Shown piece after piece: positions 22,659-34,154 of a stretch of DNA of 64,000 nucleotides. The position numbers and the translations under genes are program-made. The first letter of the stretch is position 1; each line of letters opens with the position of its first letter. This DNA comes from Cephalopachus bancanus (taxonomy: Eukaryota > Chordata > Mammalia > Primates > Tarsiidae), in contig JAPVLO010000519.1 in assembly GCA_027257055.1 (NCBI GenBank), positions 806,001 to 870,000 of the forward strand. The letters run 5' to 3'. The notes under the pieces are model-generated. The model saw nothing but the letters and a program-made list of their open reading frames with translations. It ran no database searches and was not told where the DNA came from.

Positions 22659-24450
22659 GTTTTCTTTGTATTGCTTTCCTAAGTTCTCCTGTATTCCACT
22701 ACGAGTCTTTAGTGTCGTTATTTTGAATTCTTTATTTTGGATTTAATAAATTTCTTTGTGATTAGAATCTGTTGTTGATTAATTATTGCGTTCCTCAGGA
22801 GGGGCCATATTTCCTTGCCTTATCGTGTTTTTTATGTCCTTATGTTCATATTTATGCATCTTCTGTAACATTTGCTTCTTTCAATTTTTTGAATTTGCTT
22901 TGGTAGAGGGTGACTTTTTGAAGAGGTATTTGTGGTGTTGGTTGGGTAGGTCACTTGCTTGAAGTAGTATAGTCCTCATATAATTTTTTTAAGTGTGAAC
23001 AATATCTGCAGTGTCTGTGATTTCCTCAGAGACTTCGGGTGTAGTTGTTAGTGAAGGCTGTGGTAAACTTTTGCTAAAAATGAGGGCAACAAGTTGGCCA
23101 GTTTTTTAGCTCCAGTAGTGAAAGTAGTGTACTGAGCATGAGTGCCCTTGGGGCCCAGGGTAGCATACTCTGTCACTGTTGTTAGTGGGCCCAGGTGAGC
23201 TGATTCTTGGGTATCCAGTGTGGCTTATTTGGGTATCAGCAGTTGCACTAGTGAGTCATGCAGATGGGCAGTTTCTTTGGTTCCTGGGCAGTGGGTATGG
23301 CATTGGATATGGCAGTAGCTGTGGAAGGACAATTTTCTGGCTCCCCCACAGTCTGCACTGGTGTTGGTAGTGGCTGCAGCAAGTTGGGCAGGCCAGTCCC
23401 CAGGCCCACAGGTGATGTGTGTAGATGGATGCCAGCTGTGGTGGTAGTGGCAAGTTGTGTAGGCCTGTCCTCAAGCACCTGAGAGGAGTACTCAGGTGCC
23501 AACAGTGGTGAATGGTGAAGGAAAATCCCAAGACCCCTGGATGTCGTGTTCCGGCACTGGAGAGGGGAGGCAGAGCTGGGCTGAGTGGCCATTTCCTCAG
23601 GCTCTCAAGTGGTGTGTGTGAGCATTGGCTGTGGTAAGCATTAATATGGTAATCCCCAGGCCTCTAGTGCGATGTTTGTGTTGGGGCAGCAATGATTGTC
23701 TCTTTGGTTCTGCTTCTGGGGCAAGTGGGATTTATTTAAGTGGCAGCTGCTGTACACAGCTGACTGGGGAGTGTTTGCTTAGGCCCCAGATGGCAGCTAT
23801 AAGGGAGTAGCCTTTCATCAAGGTCATTTAAACCGTATATCAGCCCTCCTGCTAGGTGCAATGGGATTGCTACCAATGGCTCTTGTGTTGACCCTGATGG
23901 TAGCAGACAGCAGCAGTGCCTGGCTGAGTGTGGGGTATGTCAATGGGGCTTCAGGGATGTAAAGATCCAGGAAATGTTGGCCCCAGGACAGGATGCAGTC
24001 TGGTAGGGTTGAACTTTCATAATGACACTGTGCTGTAGCTGCTTACGACTCACAGGGGTGTGAGATCTGGCATGAGCTCCTTCTCTGAAGCAATGCCATC
24101 ACACAATCTCCAGGTAGCTTTCTGTATTAGTCTTCTGGACAACATAGGTCAAACAACTCTCCTGTGGTTAGGATTATGGAAGTCTATGGTGGAAATATAG
24201 ACCACTAGGTGTTACTCACTTACCCTTTCCCCACATTGGGTAGCCTCTTCAAACTCTCAACTGAGCAGGCTGCTTTACTACATTCTTCTTCTTCTCCTTA
24301 AATATTTCCTGTCACTTCTCTGTTGAATTCCAGCATTCTGTATTTTATCATCTATTCAAAATGTGATTATCTGATTGTTATTTTGATCCTCCCTAATGAA
24401 GGAGGCAAGTGCCAGATGTCTCTAGTCAGCCGTGTTGAAGCCATAACTGA

Positions 24451-25844
24451 GTTTTAAGCCTAATTTTGTTAGACTTCAATACTGATACAACACTATATCA
24501 TACTGCTTTTTAGGTGGAAACAATTCAGATATACCTTTTTTGTGCTTCTGCATTCAAAGGGCTCTTACTAGTTTTTGACCAGCTTAGACCTCTTATAGTA
24601 GTCCTCTTATTGGGATACATTCTTGAAACACTGGAGAAATTCCAAGGGTATGTTAACTCTCTAGGGAATTGAACAAGGTCCCAGGCCAAACACTGTTATT
24701 CTGTGGGGAAGGAGGATCTTATTCATAGAAGTAGAACCCCCTATATGTTTAGCATCTGGTATTTTATTGTACCATAGAAGATATTTGTGGTATCAATGTC
24801 AGACACAAAATGTCCCCCAAATTATCCTGATTTTCATTAATATTTCATTAACCAAAAACACATTCTTGACGTATGTGCATGTTTATTTTCATCTTTGCTA
24901 CTTTTATAAGCCATTATTTCCAAAAATATACCCCCTGTTGCCTGATAACAGCAATAACTGATTGATCTGGCAACACTGGAAATGTCTGTCCTTGATTTGC
25001 TACAAATAAGCTCTTTTCGATCTCTGCTCATTTTAGTGAGGTTGGAGTTTATTTTTGTTTTCCAAACTCCAGATTTTATGAAACTCTCATATCTGATTAC
25101 AAAGAAGTCAAGTAAAGGTCCACTAGTATTTTAAAATGCAGAAAACCTTTGTATGGGGTCACTATCCTTTATCCTGATCTGACTATAATCAGGTTCTTAA
25201 TCAAAAGTTTTGGCATTTTTAAACATCTATGCTCCATCTGCTCATAATATGGGCAGTAAAATAGACTTCTGATGCTTGTTACTATAGATTGCCTTGTGCT
25301 CCAGTAAATATGACCTTAATGAAATATATAACCAAATATTTGAATTAAATCCAAACTTTTAATAATTTGCCAGGCTAGCATTATGCCTATTAAGGAAATT
25401 AGAAAATTCAACCTATACTTTTACTTGGAAATAAACATTGCATAGCCATGTCCAATTTCCTGTTATTTTCTTTTAACAATTCTGCAATTGGAGTTTGGGA
25501 CCAGATGGCCTTTGGTAAGGTGAAAGACTACACTAAATAGACACGTGATGGAAAACCCATTACCCTCCTCTATTCCTTTCCTTCAGTGAGGTTTAGAGAC
25601 CTTATACTTTTGGATTTGTACATTATTTCTACAGAATGATGAAATGAAGAGAACATCTTTTCTCAAGTTGATAATGATCCGACATTTCTATAATCTGTTG
25701 AAACTTTTCCAGGCAGAGGCAATAAAGGTGAATGCAGTGATGTGACCAGAGGAGGGTATGATTTTCTTCTTTGCATTTCCTTACTGTGCACTGCTACTAA
25801 GACAGCCTGGGCATACATCACTGGTAGGCAAAATGTCTTTTGGT
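24451..25844. other. unassigned sequence
   Basis: About 1.4 kb without a recognised repeat or coding pattern. Open frames here are short and lack domain features. Confidence 0.5.
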
Positions 25845-26090
25845 AAAGAGTATGGGCTGTAACTTTCAATAATGGAATTTGAATCACAGCTCTACTACCT
25901 TTCGGCTTTGCTATCTGTGGCAATTTTTGCAACCACTTTCAAAGCCTTAGATTCATAATCTGTAAAATGAAAAAAATAATATCTATGTCACAGAATTGTT
26001 TAAGGATTAAATAAGATACCCATTTAAAGTAATTATCGGTATGTCTGTCATATGGTATGCGATCAATAAATACTATTTACTACTATGAAT
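25845..26090 (+). repeat. MIR SINE
   Basis: GAGTATGGGCTGTAACTTTC, TGAATCACAGCTCTACTACC, TAATCTGTAAAATGAAAAAA, GAATTGTTTAAGGATTAAAT and GCGATCAATAAATACTATT give a nearly complete MIR in order. Confidence 0.85.
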
Positions 26091-26384
26091 TTTAAATATT
26101 ATTATCATCGAAAGTAGAAAAGATAGAGGTAAAGAATATTAAGTCAGAGACACCATCTCCCTGCTCTTTCAAGTCCACATTTTCCCCCATGAAAGAGAGG
26201 GGCAAAAACATCTAATCTCATATAGCAGCATGTCAGAAACATAGTTGAAAATTGAAAGTAGGCATGCTTGACAGTGTGTGGCCATGTATTAGTTTCCTCT
26301 AGGACTATATGTAAAATAAGAATATTCAGACACAGGCACACACACACATTCACACTCACCTACTGCAGTCAGAGTTCTCTTTCT
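26091..26384. other. unassigned sequence with short CA tract
   Basis: A CA-rich tract lies near 26330-26357; otherwise nothing recognised. Confidence 0.5.
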
Positions 26385-26776
26385 AAAAGTAAACCTAACC
26401 CTTATTTAAAATCATAAAATGGCTTCTCATTACACTTAGGATAAAGTTCAAACCCTTTCATGAGTCTCATAAGATGATCTGTCCTCTTCCTGCCTATTCA
26501 GCTTCGTCATTCTTGTCTTCCCTCTCTCTGCTCCAGCTACTTTGAATTTATTTCATTTCTTTGAGTGTGTCATATTTTGCAACCTTTTTACATGCTTTTA
26601 CTGCTTTTTCAGTCTCCCCCTGTTTTTGTCCAAGCTAAATATTTACTCGTGCTTTAAGCTAAGCTTAGATGACTTCTTCAGGAAAAGCTTCTTTGAACCC
26701 CTAGACTGGTTATCACAGTCATATGTATGCTATAATACCGTACTGTATACATCTCTTTGTAGCATGTATCAAAATG
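26385..26776 (+). mobile_element. L2 LINE 3' part, first piece
   Basis: AAATGGCTTCTCATTACACT, AAGTTCAAACCCTTTCATGA, CCTCTCTCTGCTCCAGCTAC and CTTAGATGACTTCTTCAGGA correspond to the L2 3' region in order. It is interrupted by an LTR at 26777 and resumes near 27180. Confidence 0.7.
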
Positions 26777-27165
26777 TGTTATGAACTGATTTGTAGCTCC
26801 TTCAGATTTATATGTTGAAGCCCTAACCCTCTATGTAACTGTATATGGAGACAGGGCTTTTAGGAGGTGATTAAGATTAAATAGGGTAATAAAGGTGGAG
26901 CCCTCATCTAATAGTACTAGTATCCTTATGGAAAGAGGAAGAGATACCAAAGATCTCTTTGTTTCTGTGCACACACAGAGGGAAGAACATGTGAAAACAT
27001 AGCAAAAAGGCAGCCATCTGTAAGTCAAGGAGAGAAGGCTCGCCAGAAATCAATATTGCTGTCACCTTGATCTTGAACAGATAGCTTTCAGAAATGTAAA
27101 AAAAAAATGTCATTTAAGCCACCCAGTCTGTAGTATTCTGTTATGGCAGCCTGAGTAGATTACTA
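26777..27165 (+). mobile_element. MLT1-type MaLR solo LTR inside L2
   Basis: It begins TGTTATGAACTGATTTGTAG and continues TTATATGTTGAAGCCCTAAC, TTTTAGGAGGTGATTAAGA, GGTGGAGCCCTCATCTAATA and TTTAAGCCACCCAGTCTGTA, ending GCAGCCTGAGTAGATTACTA. This is the classic order of MLT1/MST LTRs. Only the LTR remains; no internal region is present. Confidence 0.85.
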
Positions 27166-27179
27166 AAAATCAATGAAAT

Positions 27180-27345
27180 TATAATTACTTAATTATTTGA
27201 TGTCTGCTCTTTCTAATTGCTTTAAGTTCCCTATGAGTCAGGGACAGTGTCTGCCTTATTTTTTATACTTCCAGGGTCTAACAAAGCATAGGCAAATGGT
27301 ATATTTTTAATAAATATTTATTCAATGAATGAGATGCTAGTTCTT
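27180..27345 (+). mobile_element. L2 LINE 3' end, second piece
   Basis: TATGAGTCAGGGACAGTGTC and TTTTAATAAATATTTATTCA followed by ATGAATGAG are the canonical L2 3' end and complete the piece interrupted by the LTR. Confidence 0.75.
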
Positions 27346-29269
27346 TTTTTCCTTTAAAAACTTTGGGATCATTAGAGAATATGTTCTTTGGTTGACTACT
27401 ATATATTAAATATACCTAATAAAGGACAATTAAATCATTCCATTGCATATTTATCAAATACATAATAAGGCAAAGTGCAAATCTGTGATAATCAGAGAAG
27501 AAAACTAGATATTCAGTTTTGGCCCAAAACCTTTTCTGTGCTTCTTTTCTGACAAAACCTAAACACAGAAGACAAAGACTAACATTTTCATTGTTCTTTT
27601 ACATGATGTACATGATTATCACATAGGTTCTCAGAGGTTAAATAATGTGGAAATGCATTCCTAAATTGTCAGCGGTAATTTTAATCTTGAAAAGGCTTTT
27701 AATATAAGTGATGATGATTTCCTTAGACATATTTAAGAGGTCAGGATTTAGACTTAAATTTAGATAGTTTGGCTAGAGAATCAGCTTCTTCTTATTTAAT
27801 GTCTTCGCATCTATTACTTCTAATATGCACAAATAATATAATGTTTCCTTGGAAATAGTGTATGAAAACTTGATAATGATGCTCTTTCTTTCCTAGCCTG
27901 CTCATACTAGCTCTTGTTAGCATCAAGAATAAAATAAATAAATAATCTTTTTAAGATTAATGATATCTTCAAAGCTTTCCAACTTTGTGCTAGTAATGAG
28001 ATGCTCTCTGTAGCAGAGAATGAAATGCAGCCCATAAATTTGTGATTACCTCCTGCATTTTACATGATTTAGTGACACATCTAATGAGAATTTTCACTAT
28101 GGTGTCTTCCAGAATTCCCTGTATAATGTTTGTTTAGATTTAAAAACAAATCTACTTTTGAATGGTTTCAGACAAAATTGGGTGTGTTCAGGGTGGTATG
28201 GCTGTAGACTACTTTTGGATAATTTCAATTTCAGCATGTTCAAATCTTTATGCACCACTTATCAGGGAAGATAGGATGTTTTCACCATCACTTTTGCTAG
28301 ATGATTTGGTTCCCTTTTTGTATCTTTTATATAATGCAGACTTGGGAGAAAAGGACCATTCAAAGGCCAGGTATCTACTCAAAGTAGCTAGACCTCTATT
28401 AAAGAAGATATGCATTCCAATGTTGTCAGAAACTTTGTTAGCAGAGGTAATAACATTTAAGAGGCCCAGGATCTTGCACTTTATCCCCATGTTGACATGG
28501 TGATGCTGCTTCCCATATGTTGGGTCTCACTGAACCACCATCACAGACTCCTTACTCTTCTTGAATAATTTGCCAATTCCTATTGACACATGACCTCTAC
28601 TCTTTTCACTCTGGGAACTAGTTCCATAGTTCTCTGTTCTGCTAAGTTCAATTAATGTACTTCAGAGAAAGCTACTGCTTTCTTTTAAATAATAACTTTA
28701 TCTTTTAGCTGGAGAGACTGGATTTTATCTCACTCCTTCTGTTCCCAGGATGATATTTTTCATTTTTAAAATTGGCCCTTGGTTTATTAATTGAAATATA
28801 TTTACATGGTTAGTATTTGTAACCTTTGATGATGTCATAAAACATTGTCTTTCCTTAGAAACGTATTTAATTGAATGAATGCACTGCTGTTTCATTATTT
28901 ACATGGTCTAGTATAGGAAGTGACAGGGTTAAAAATAGCATAAAAGTTCAAATTACTTCATATTCTTGTGATTTTAAAAATTCACAAAAAGGGGAACATA
29001 AAATCCTAAAAGTTGCTGTGTTTCTGACATAGGGAAAGATACTTCCTATCAGTCAGTTTGAGAATTAAGTCACTCTCTCTTGAAATATAATCCCATACTG
29101 GTACTTCTTTGATGTTTTGTGTATGGTAATAGTAGTGGAGAGAGATCCATAATCTATAATTCTTGCACAACAAGATATTTTTCAATTTAAAACGTAATTA
29201 TTGAATGTGTTCTCAATTAGTAGTAAAAAATAGCTAAGTTGGAAACTATAGCATACCAATACAGAGAAA
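27346..29269. other. mostly unassigned, repeat-poor sequence
   Basis: About 1.9 kb in which I recognise only the 5S rRNA-like fragment at 28169-28209. A 113-codon open frame at 28162-28503 shows no domain and includes the 5S fragment, so I do not call it a gene. Confidence 0.5.
28169..28209 (-). pseudogene. 5S rRNA 5'-end fragment
   Basis: Read on the minus strand from 28209, the sequence GTCTACAGCCATACCACCCT continues GAACACACCCAATTTTGTCT. It matches the first 41 nt of vertebrate 5S rRNA with six differences, five of them CpG-decay changes. The rest of the 120-nt gene, including the internal pol III promoter, is missing, so it is a fragment and not a working gene. It could be a 3'-truncated retropseudogene or the head of a 5S-derived SINE. 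Confidence 0.75.
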
Positions 29270-29395
29270 GAATAGAGGAATGTACATGGCTCCTAGAGCC
29301 AGAGAGAACTAGTATTGAATCCTAATTTCTCTTTCTAGTTGTACAAACTTCAACAAGATACTTAGTTTCTCTAGATTTTGGTTTCCTTAAGAGCT
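29270..29395 (+). repeat. MIR SINE 5' part
   Basis: TGGCTCCTAGAGCCAGAGAG, AGTATTGAATCCTAATTTCT and CTAGATTTTGGTTTCCTTAA match the MIR 5' half. The tail may be the piece at 29945. Confidence 0.65.
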
Positions 29396-29944
29396 ATTCA
29401 CTGACACCACCCCCACCCCCCGCGCCCATGTTCAATATCTCTTTATGTTTAGATGGAGGTCCACTGTCATTCCTGGTTTCATGGTTTGGCTCTTATCATT
29501 TTTCAAGGAAGTGCAGTGAGGTTACTAATTGGTACGTGTGGAAGCGAAGCAGGGTATTTATAGCTCAACTTATCCTATTTTCTTTTCCTTGGGAGATAGG
29601 CTTACTGTAAGGAACAAGCATTCTGTACTGTATCTCCATATCATGGAGGCCTAGATGGTGAGAAAAGCCTGTAGTTACCCTGTGCTGCCTGGAATTTCTT
29701 GCATTTCTCATCTGTCCAGTTTTGGGTATTGGGTCTGTCCAATTTTGTTTTGTTGGTCAGTATTATGAAGTTTACATGTCCACAGATGAACGTCTCACTC
29801 TCCAGTTTATTTTTAATTGTTTTACTAGTATGGGTAAAATTTTGTTTTCCATGTGCCTATCTCTTAGTTCTCAATTAGATCAGAGCTAAGGTAGAAGGGA
29901 AAGATGTTATTTCATGGATGTCCTCGATTAGGCCAACAGGTTGT
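29396..29944. other. unassigned sequence between MIR pieces
   Basis: A C-rich run (CCACCCCCACCCCCCGCGCC) lies at 29407-29426; the remainder is unrecognised. It may be an old insertion in the MIR or unrelated DNA. Confidence 0.4.
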
Positions 29945-30030
29945 CATGAGAATTAATTCAATAATGTAAGTAAAATGCGAGTAAAAGTACCCTATAGATA
30001 GTAGATGATTAGTAAATATTCTTTACCATG
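29945..30030 (+). repeat. MIR SINE 3' part
   Basis: TCATGAGAATTAATTCAATA and AGTAGATGATTAGTAAATAT resemble the MIR 3' end. Confidence 0.5.
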
Positions 30031-30264
30031 TAGGTGATTATTTTTATGCGGCATTTTTTCATTGAACTTGATGTGAATGTTGCAACTTTCCTTGGATCAG
30101 CCATCATTGAAATAGAATGTCTCATTCTACTAATCTCAGTTCAATTTGAGTCTGTACATGTTTTTAGAAAACCAAAGAACAAGGGTTTGAGAAAAAAACA
30201 AAATGTGCTAACAAGTCCTAAATCTCTAAATACTAATGCATCAAAATGGCAACTTTTTTTTTCC

Positions 30265-30375
30265 ATCTTAGAAAGGGTTGAATCATTTGGTTCAATACCT
30301 CACTTTACAGATGAAGAAACTAAGGCCAAAGGGATTTAAGGGATTTCCTCATAGTCATACAGATAACTAGCAGTT
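30265..30375 (-). repeat. MIR SINE fragment
   Basis: TTACAGATGAAGAAACTAAG and CATAGTCATACAGATAACTA correspond to the antisense MIR core. Confidence 0.7.
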
Positions 30376-30544
30376 AGGAATTATCATTCAGTTTTTTTCA
30401 CTGGATAATGAGGATAAGAAAGGGATCATAAAGCTCCTTCCATTAAAAGTTAGGCTACTAGAAAACTTCAGTTTAAAATTTGTTGTATTCATTGTCTTAG
30501 AATACATTTAAAATTATTGATCTCCATGAGCACTTGTTTCTTTT

Positions 30545-30823
30545 CTTTTGAGTTGGAGTCTCACTCTGTCACCCAGACTGGAGTGCAGTGGCCGCTCCCG
30601 GCCACTGCAGCCTCGACCTGCTGGGCTCCGGCGATCCTTCCACCTCAGCCTTCCGAGTAGCCGGAATTACAGGCATGCGCTACCACGCCCGGCTGATTTT
30701 TTGATTTATTGTAGAGATGAGGTCTCGCTGCCCAGGCGGGTCTCAAACCTGCGGGCTCAGGCAATCCACTCACCTCAGCCTCCCAAAGGCGCGGGATTAC
30801 AGGCTGAGCCACCGAGCCCGGCT
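30545..30823 (-). mobile_element. lineage-type Alu dimer with 17-bp TSD
   Basis: A complete young Alu: GAGTTGGAGTCTCACTCTGT, a left and right arm separated by TTTTTTGATTTATTGTAG, and terminal CCACCGAGCCCGGCT. It is flanked by perfect 17-bp duplications GAGCACTTGTTTCTTTT at 30528-30544 and 30824-30840. It is among the least-decayed Alus in the window (CpGs largely retained). Confidence 0.97.
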
Positions 30824-30886
30824 GAGCACTTGTTTCTTTTTTAGCTTAATTTTTGTTTTCTTTTCGGTTGATACACAATCATTGTG

Positions 30887-31444
30887 TGAGGGAGGACCAA
30901 AAATCCTGGAATTATCTTTTTGGAAGGCAGGTCCCTTGTAGTACACTCAAAATTTGTTCCTAAAGATCAAACTGTCATCCAAAGTTTTGATCTGGAAGTT
31001 TTGAGACAGTTGCATCATGATTTGTGGAAGAAATATCCCAAGTTGTGGCTAACAGGTGAATGGTTCTTCCACCATGACAGTGCACCTGCCCACACTGCAT
31101 TGAGTGTTCAGTAGTTTTTGACCAAACAGAACATGACCCCAGTGCTCCACCTTCATCATTCACCAGATCTCACCCTGATCAACAATTTTTTTTGTTTCCC
31201 CAGATGAAAAGAGTCCTCAAAGGGAAATGTTTTACCAATGTGGAAAAGGTGAAACAAAAAATGGCAGAAGCACTAAAAGGTATCAAAATTGGCGAGGTAA
31301 AAAACTGTTTTGAGCAGTGAAAACCATCTCGATAGGTGTGTTGTATCAAACAAAAAGCACTTTGAAAGCAAATGAAGTTTAAACATGTAAGAATAAATAC
31401 ACAATATTTTGTACATGAATTCAATTTTTGGGAGGACCCCCTTG
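30887..31444 (+). mobile_element. mariner DNA transposon, internally deleted
   Basis: The ends read GAGGGAGGACCAAAAATCCT at the left and, inverted at the right, GGGAGGACCCCCTTG before a TATA. Between them is the C-terminal half of a mariner transposase. At about 558 bp it is less than half of a typical 1.3-kb mariner. The deletion joins the left end directly to the middle of the transposase. It shares this layout with the copy at 61566-62028. Confidence 0.85.
30941..31324 (+). pseudogene. mariner transposase C-terminal relic
   Basis: Mariner transposases cut and paste their own DNA using a D-D-34D active site. Translation gives HHDSAPAHTALSVQ (about 31071-31112), containing the second catalytic Asp region. 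After an in-frame stop and a shift come SPDLTLINNFF (31159-31191) and MKRVLKGKCFTNVEKVKQKM (31204-31263). The SPDL motif is followed by LIN, so the usual third catalytic Asp is not present. The N-terminal DNA-binding domain is deleted. Confidence 0.8.
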
Positions 31445-31446
31445 TA

Positions 31447-31790
31447 TATATTTATGTAATACAATGTGATGTTTCTGTACATGGGCATGTCATGTAATGA
31501 TCAAATCAGTATAATATGCATATCTATCATGTTAAATATCATTTCTTTGTGGTGAGAGCATTCAAAATCTCCTCTTCTAGCTATTTTGAAATATACAATA
31601 CATTATTGTTATTATAGTTGCCCTATTGTACAATAGAGAACACCAGAACTCATTTCTCCTATCTAACTATAACATTGTACACATTGATCACCCTCTTCTC
31701 ACCTCCCTTCTCCCTTCCCCCTTTCCTTCTCCCCTCTACTCTAGCTTTACTCTACTCTACTTCTATGGAATCAACTTTTTTAGTAAATGA
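31447..31790 (-). mobile_element. L1 3' UTR fragment, antisense
   Basis: ATACAATGTGATGTTTCTGT, GTAATGATCAAATCAGTATA, ACTTGTGACA-type spacing, TTTTGAAATATACAATACAT and AGAACACCAGAACTCATTTC follow the antisense L1 3' UTR order seen also at 39565-39830. It abuts the mariner end. Confidence 0.65.
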
Positions 31791-32994
31791 GCACTTATTT
31801 CTGAGATAAGGTCTACCACTCTTCTGGATCAGGGTATATATGGTGGTAAATATCATAAGAACACATCTTGGTAATGATGAACATCCAAATTTATAGTCTG
31901 GGGATCTGAATAGCCTAAGTGTTGACCTATCATCTATCTTAACACATAGGACATTCATAATTACTAAAAAGTCATACTTTGAGAATTGTGCCTTTCAGTT
32001 TTCCACTGGGATCCTAGCCCAACTTTCCTGCTAACTTGACTGCCTCCAGCATCATGAACTTTAATTGTGCATGTTAAACCTCAGAAAAACCTCACTCTGC
32101 TCAATTAAACTAGTTATCAGCAAAAAACCTAACTCCTATTCTCTGTGGTTATCAGCATCACTGGGCAAAATGTATCCAACACCCAGTGAGATGACACTGA
32201 AGAATTTACAGGCAAAGCAAAATGACAACGAAAGACGGTAAATTTCACATTTAAAAAATCTGATGCTTTTGAAAACTGCTTTCCTGTCATTTACTTCTCA
32301 GCAGGCAGAAGCACAAAGGTATCCTTGTTGCCCTTAACTACATATTTGAAAAAACATAGCTGGTTACTTATATTTGGTTTGCTTTTCTTTAAATTAGAGA
32401 CTAGACGTGTTTTTTTTTCCAAATTGATTATTTGTGCTACAAATGGATTTAAATTTGTAGGCATTAATACCCACCATTCATCACAAATCATACTGCCTCA
32501 CTGATTGGGAGAAGACTATGTTAACACTGTATTCTTTGTATTATGGCTTAGTACCAGAAATGGTGGACTGTCGAGCTACAAAGCTTGGAAAAATTTGCTG
32601 TATGTCAGAAACAAAATACCTAAATATTTAAACATTTCCAGACTGGCAAAACTTTAGACATGGAGAAAAATTTATGCCCTATGAAGTTAAGTCAAGCTGC
32701 AAGGTAAGTTAGCCTTATTTCTAGAAGAAAACAATAAGGAAAAAAATCAAAGTATTAAATGTCATGTTTAGTACTTGTGTGTAATTGTTACATCTTGTCT
32801 TTAGGGATGGGATTCTCAATGGCCTTCATGCTAACATCCAGTTTTATATTATAAGTCTATTTCTACATGTAGGCACATAGCCCAGAGTAATACCACTTTG
32901 CTAAATTAGAAACAAAGATTTCTATTTGAACAAGAAATGCTGTATACAAGATGCATTCATAAGCCTCTGCCTTTAGTAATAAATTTGTACTTAC
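31791..32994. other. unassigned sequence
   Basis: No recognised repeat. A strong splice-donor-like string CTGCAAGGTAAGTTAGCC at 32696-32713 has no supporting exon upstream. Confidence 0.5.
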
Positions 32995-33180
32995 AGACTC
33001 ATAGAACCTTGAAACTAAAAGGAATCTGAGAAACATCTATTCCACCCTGCTTATTTTTCTAGATTAGGAAATTTAGACTCAAGTAAGGAAAGGGTTTAGT
33101 CCAAGGTAACGTGACTAGTTAGTGACAGGAATGGGCTTAAAACTCAGGTCTTTTCATTCATAGTCCAGGAGCGTTTTCAC
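32995..33180 (-). repeat. MIR-like old repeat
   Basis: GAAACATCTATTCCACCCTG, AGATTAGGAAATTTAGACTC, CAAGGTAACGTGACTAGTTA and AAAACTCAGGTCTTTTCATT resemble a MIR-related antisense repeat. The exact family is uncertain. Confidence 0.5.
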
Positions 33181-33204
33181 TAAATGTATGTTGCTTCCCT
33201 TCCC

Positions 33205-33480
33205 CTTAGAAAGGAAATATGCTGTGGTTGTTGAGAATATGGACTCGAGGGTTAAAGTGCCATGAGTTGGGCTCCTTATTCTGTCCCCTTGCTAATGTGT
33301 GATTTAGGGCAAATTGCTTAAACTCTCATTCTCATTTTCTCATTGTAAAATGGGTATAAATAATAATGTTTATTTCATAGGATTGTTGTGGAGATTAAAT
33401 GCCTCAAATAATGTAAAACACTTGGGATGGTGCCTGGCACATAGTAAGCTGTCAGAAGTGTTTGATAGTATTTTTTATTA
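33205..33480 (+). repeat. MIR SINE, nearly complete
   Basis: GTTGAGAATATGGACTCGAG, AGGGCAAATTGCTTAAACTC, TTCTCATTGTAAAATGGGTA, GGATTGTTGTGGAGATTAAA and GGTGCCTGGCACATAGTAAG match MIR from head to tail. Confidence 0.88.
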
Positions 33481-34070
33481 TTACAATATTGGGGTAATTG
33501 GTTTAATGAAGATAGTATTTTTTGACAAAATGTTTAAGAGCAATCTGATATTTGGAAATAGCAGAGAAAGAATGTCAGTGGAAATGTCAACAGAACAACT
33601 AAAAAAAAGCACCAGCATATTTGCAGGACTCCATTATCTAAAGCCTCTGTCTGGCCTCTCAAGATATACCTGATGTCAAAAAGTGAGTATATTGCTTCTG
33701 CACAGCTCTCAAGGGAATTACGCCTGGTTAATAATTCTCATGCAGCCCAAAATAATGCATTTTTATTACTACAAAGTTGTTCACACTTGTGGGTATGCCG
33801 ATATCACTTGTAACTGAGAGAATTAGCTGAGTGTTACTGTTCTATGAGCTGTTTGTTATTGTTTGTTACCTATCTGCAATGAAATATAGAGCTTGCACCA
33901 ATGTTACAGTTCCATGTCAATAAATACACTGCTTAGCTATGTAGATACAGATACAGAAATAGACAGAGATATTAGGTATAAATAGATAGGTAAATAGATA
34001 AGTTATATATATTACTTATAATACATAAATCTCTGTAAAATTATATATGCATTATATAATACATGTATGT

Positions 34071-34072
<2 letters not shown>
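33481..34072. other. unassigned AT-rich sequence
   Basis: Contains irregular GATA/TAGA-like tracts near 33938-34010 leading into a CA microsatellite; otherwise unrecognised. Confidence 0.5.
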
Positions 34073-34130
<58 letters not shown>

Positions 34131-34134
34131 ACAC
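34073..34134. repeat. (CA)n microsatellite
   Basis: About thirty CA units with single interruptions near 34100 and 34130. Histidine/threonine-rich open frames across it are artefacts. Confidence 0.95.
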
Positions 34135-34154
34135 AGTAGTAGCAAGACTTTCTT

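Larger units (their letters stand above)
16307..24450 (-). mobile_element. old near-full-length L1, antisense, with nested insertions
   Basis: The 3' UTR lies at the left (GGGATACATATGATATTTTG near 16338). ORF2 runs rightward in reverse (CTACAAATGGTGTAATTTCA near 16764; ATTATGTCATCTGCAATGTG near 19191; GTGGGGGTGCTAAAGTTTCA near 20981). An ORF1-like piece sits near 22408-22560, and a GC-richer 5' region spans about 23000-24450, ending with reverse-complemented CTAGAGACATCTGGCACTTG. Removing the nested Alus, LTR and young L1s leaves roughly 6.5 kb, about full length. All frames are broken. It resembles the L1MA/L1PB age class; the subfamily is an inference. Confidence 0.85.

Noticed and set aside
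23248..23592. GC-richer frames at 23.2-23.6 kb resembling a gene
   Set aside because: The position and antisense order show this to be the 5' region of the old L1.
28162..28503. 113-codon open frame
   Set aside because: Starts in the 5S rRNA-like fragment; no recognisable domain, splice context or codon bias.
30548..30941. Pro/Ser/Arg-rich frames such as RPLQPRPAGLRRS
   Set aside because: These are translations of antisense Alu, repeated at every Alu in the window.
32696..32713. Strong splice-donor-like string CTGCAAGGTAAGTTAGCC
   Set aside because: No upstream acceptor plus open exon could be paired with it; such strings occur by chance in 64 kb.
33314..33673. 119-codon open frame
   Set aside because: First part is translated MIR SINE; the rest has no similarity I recognise.
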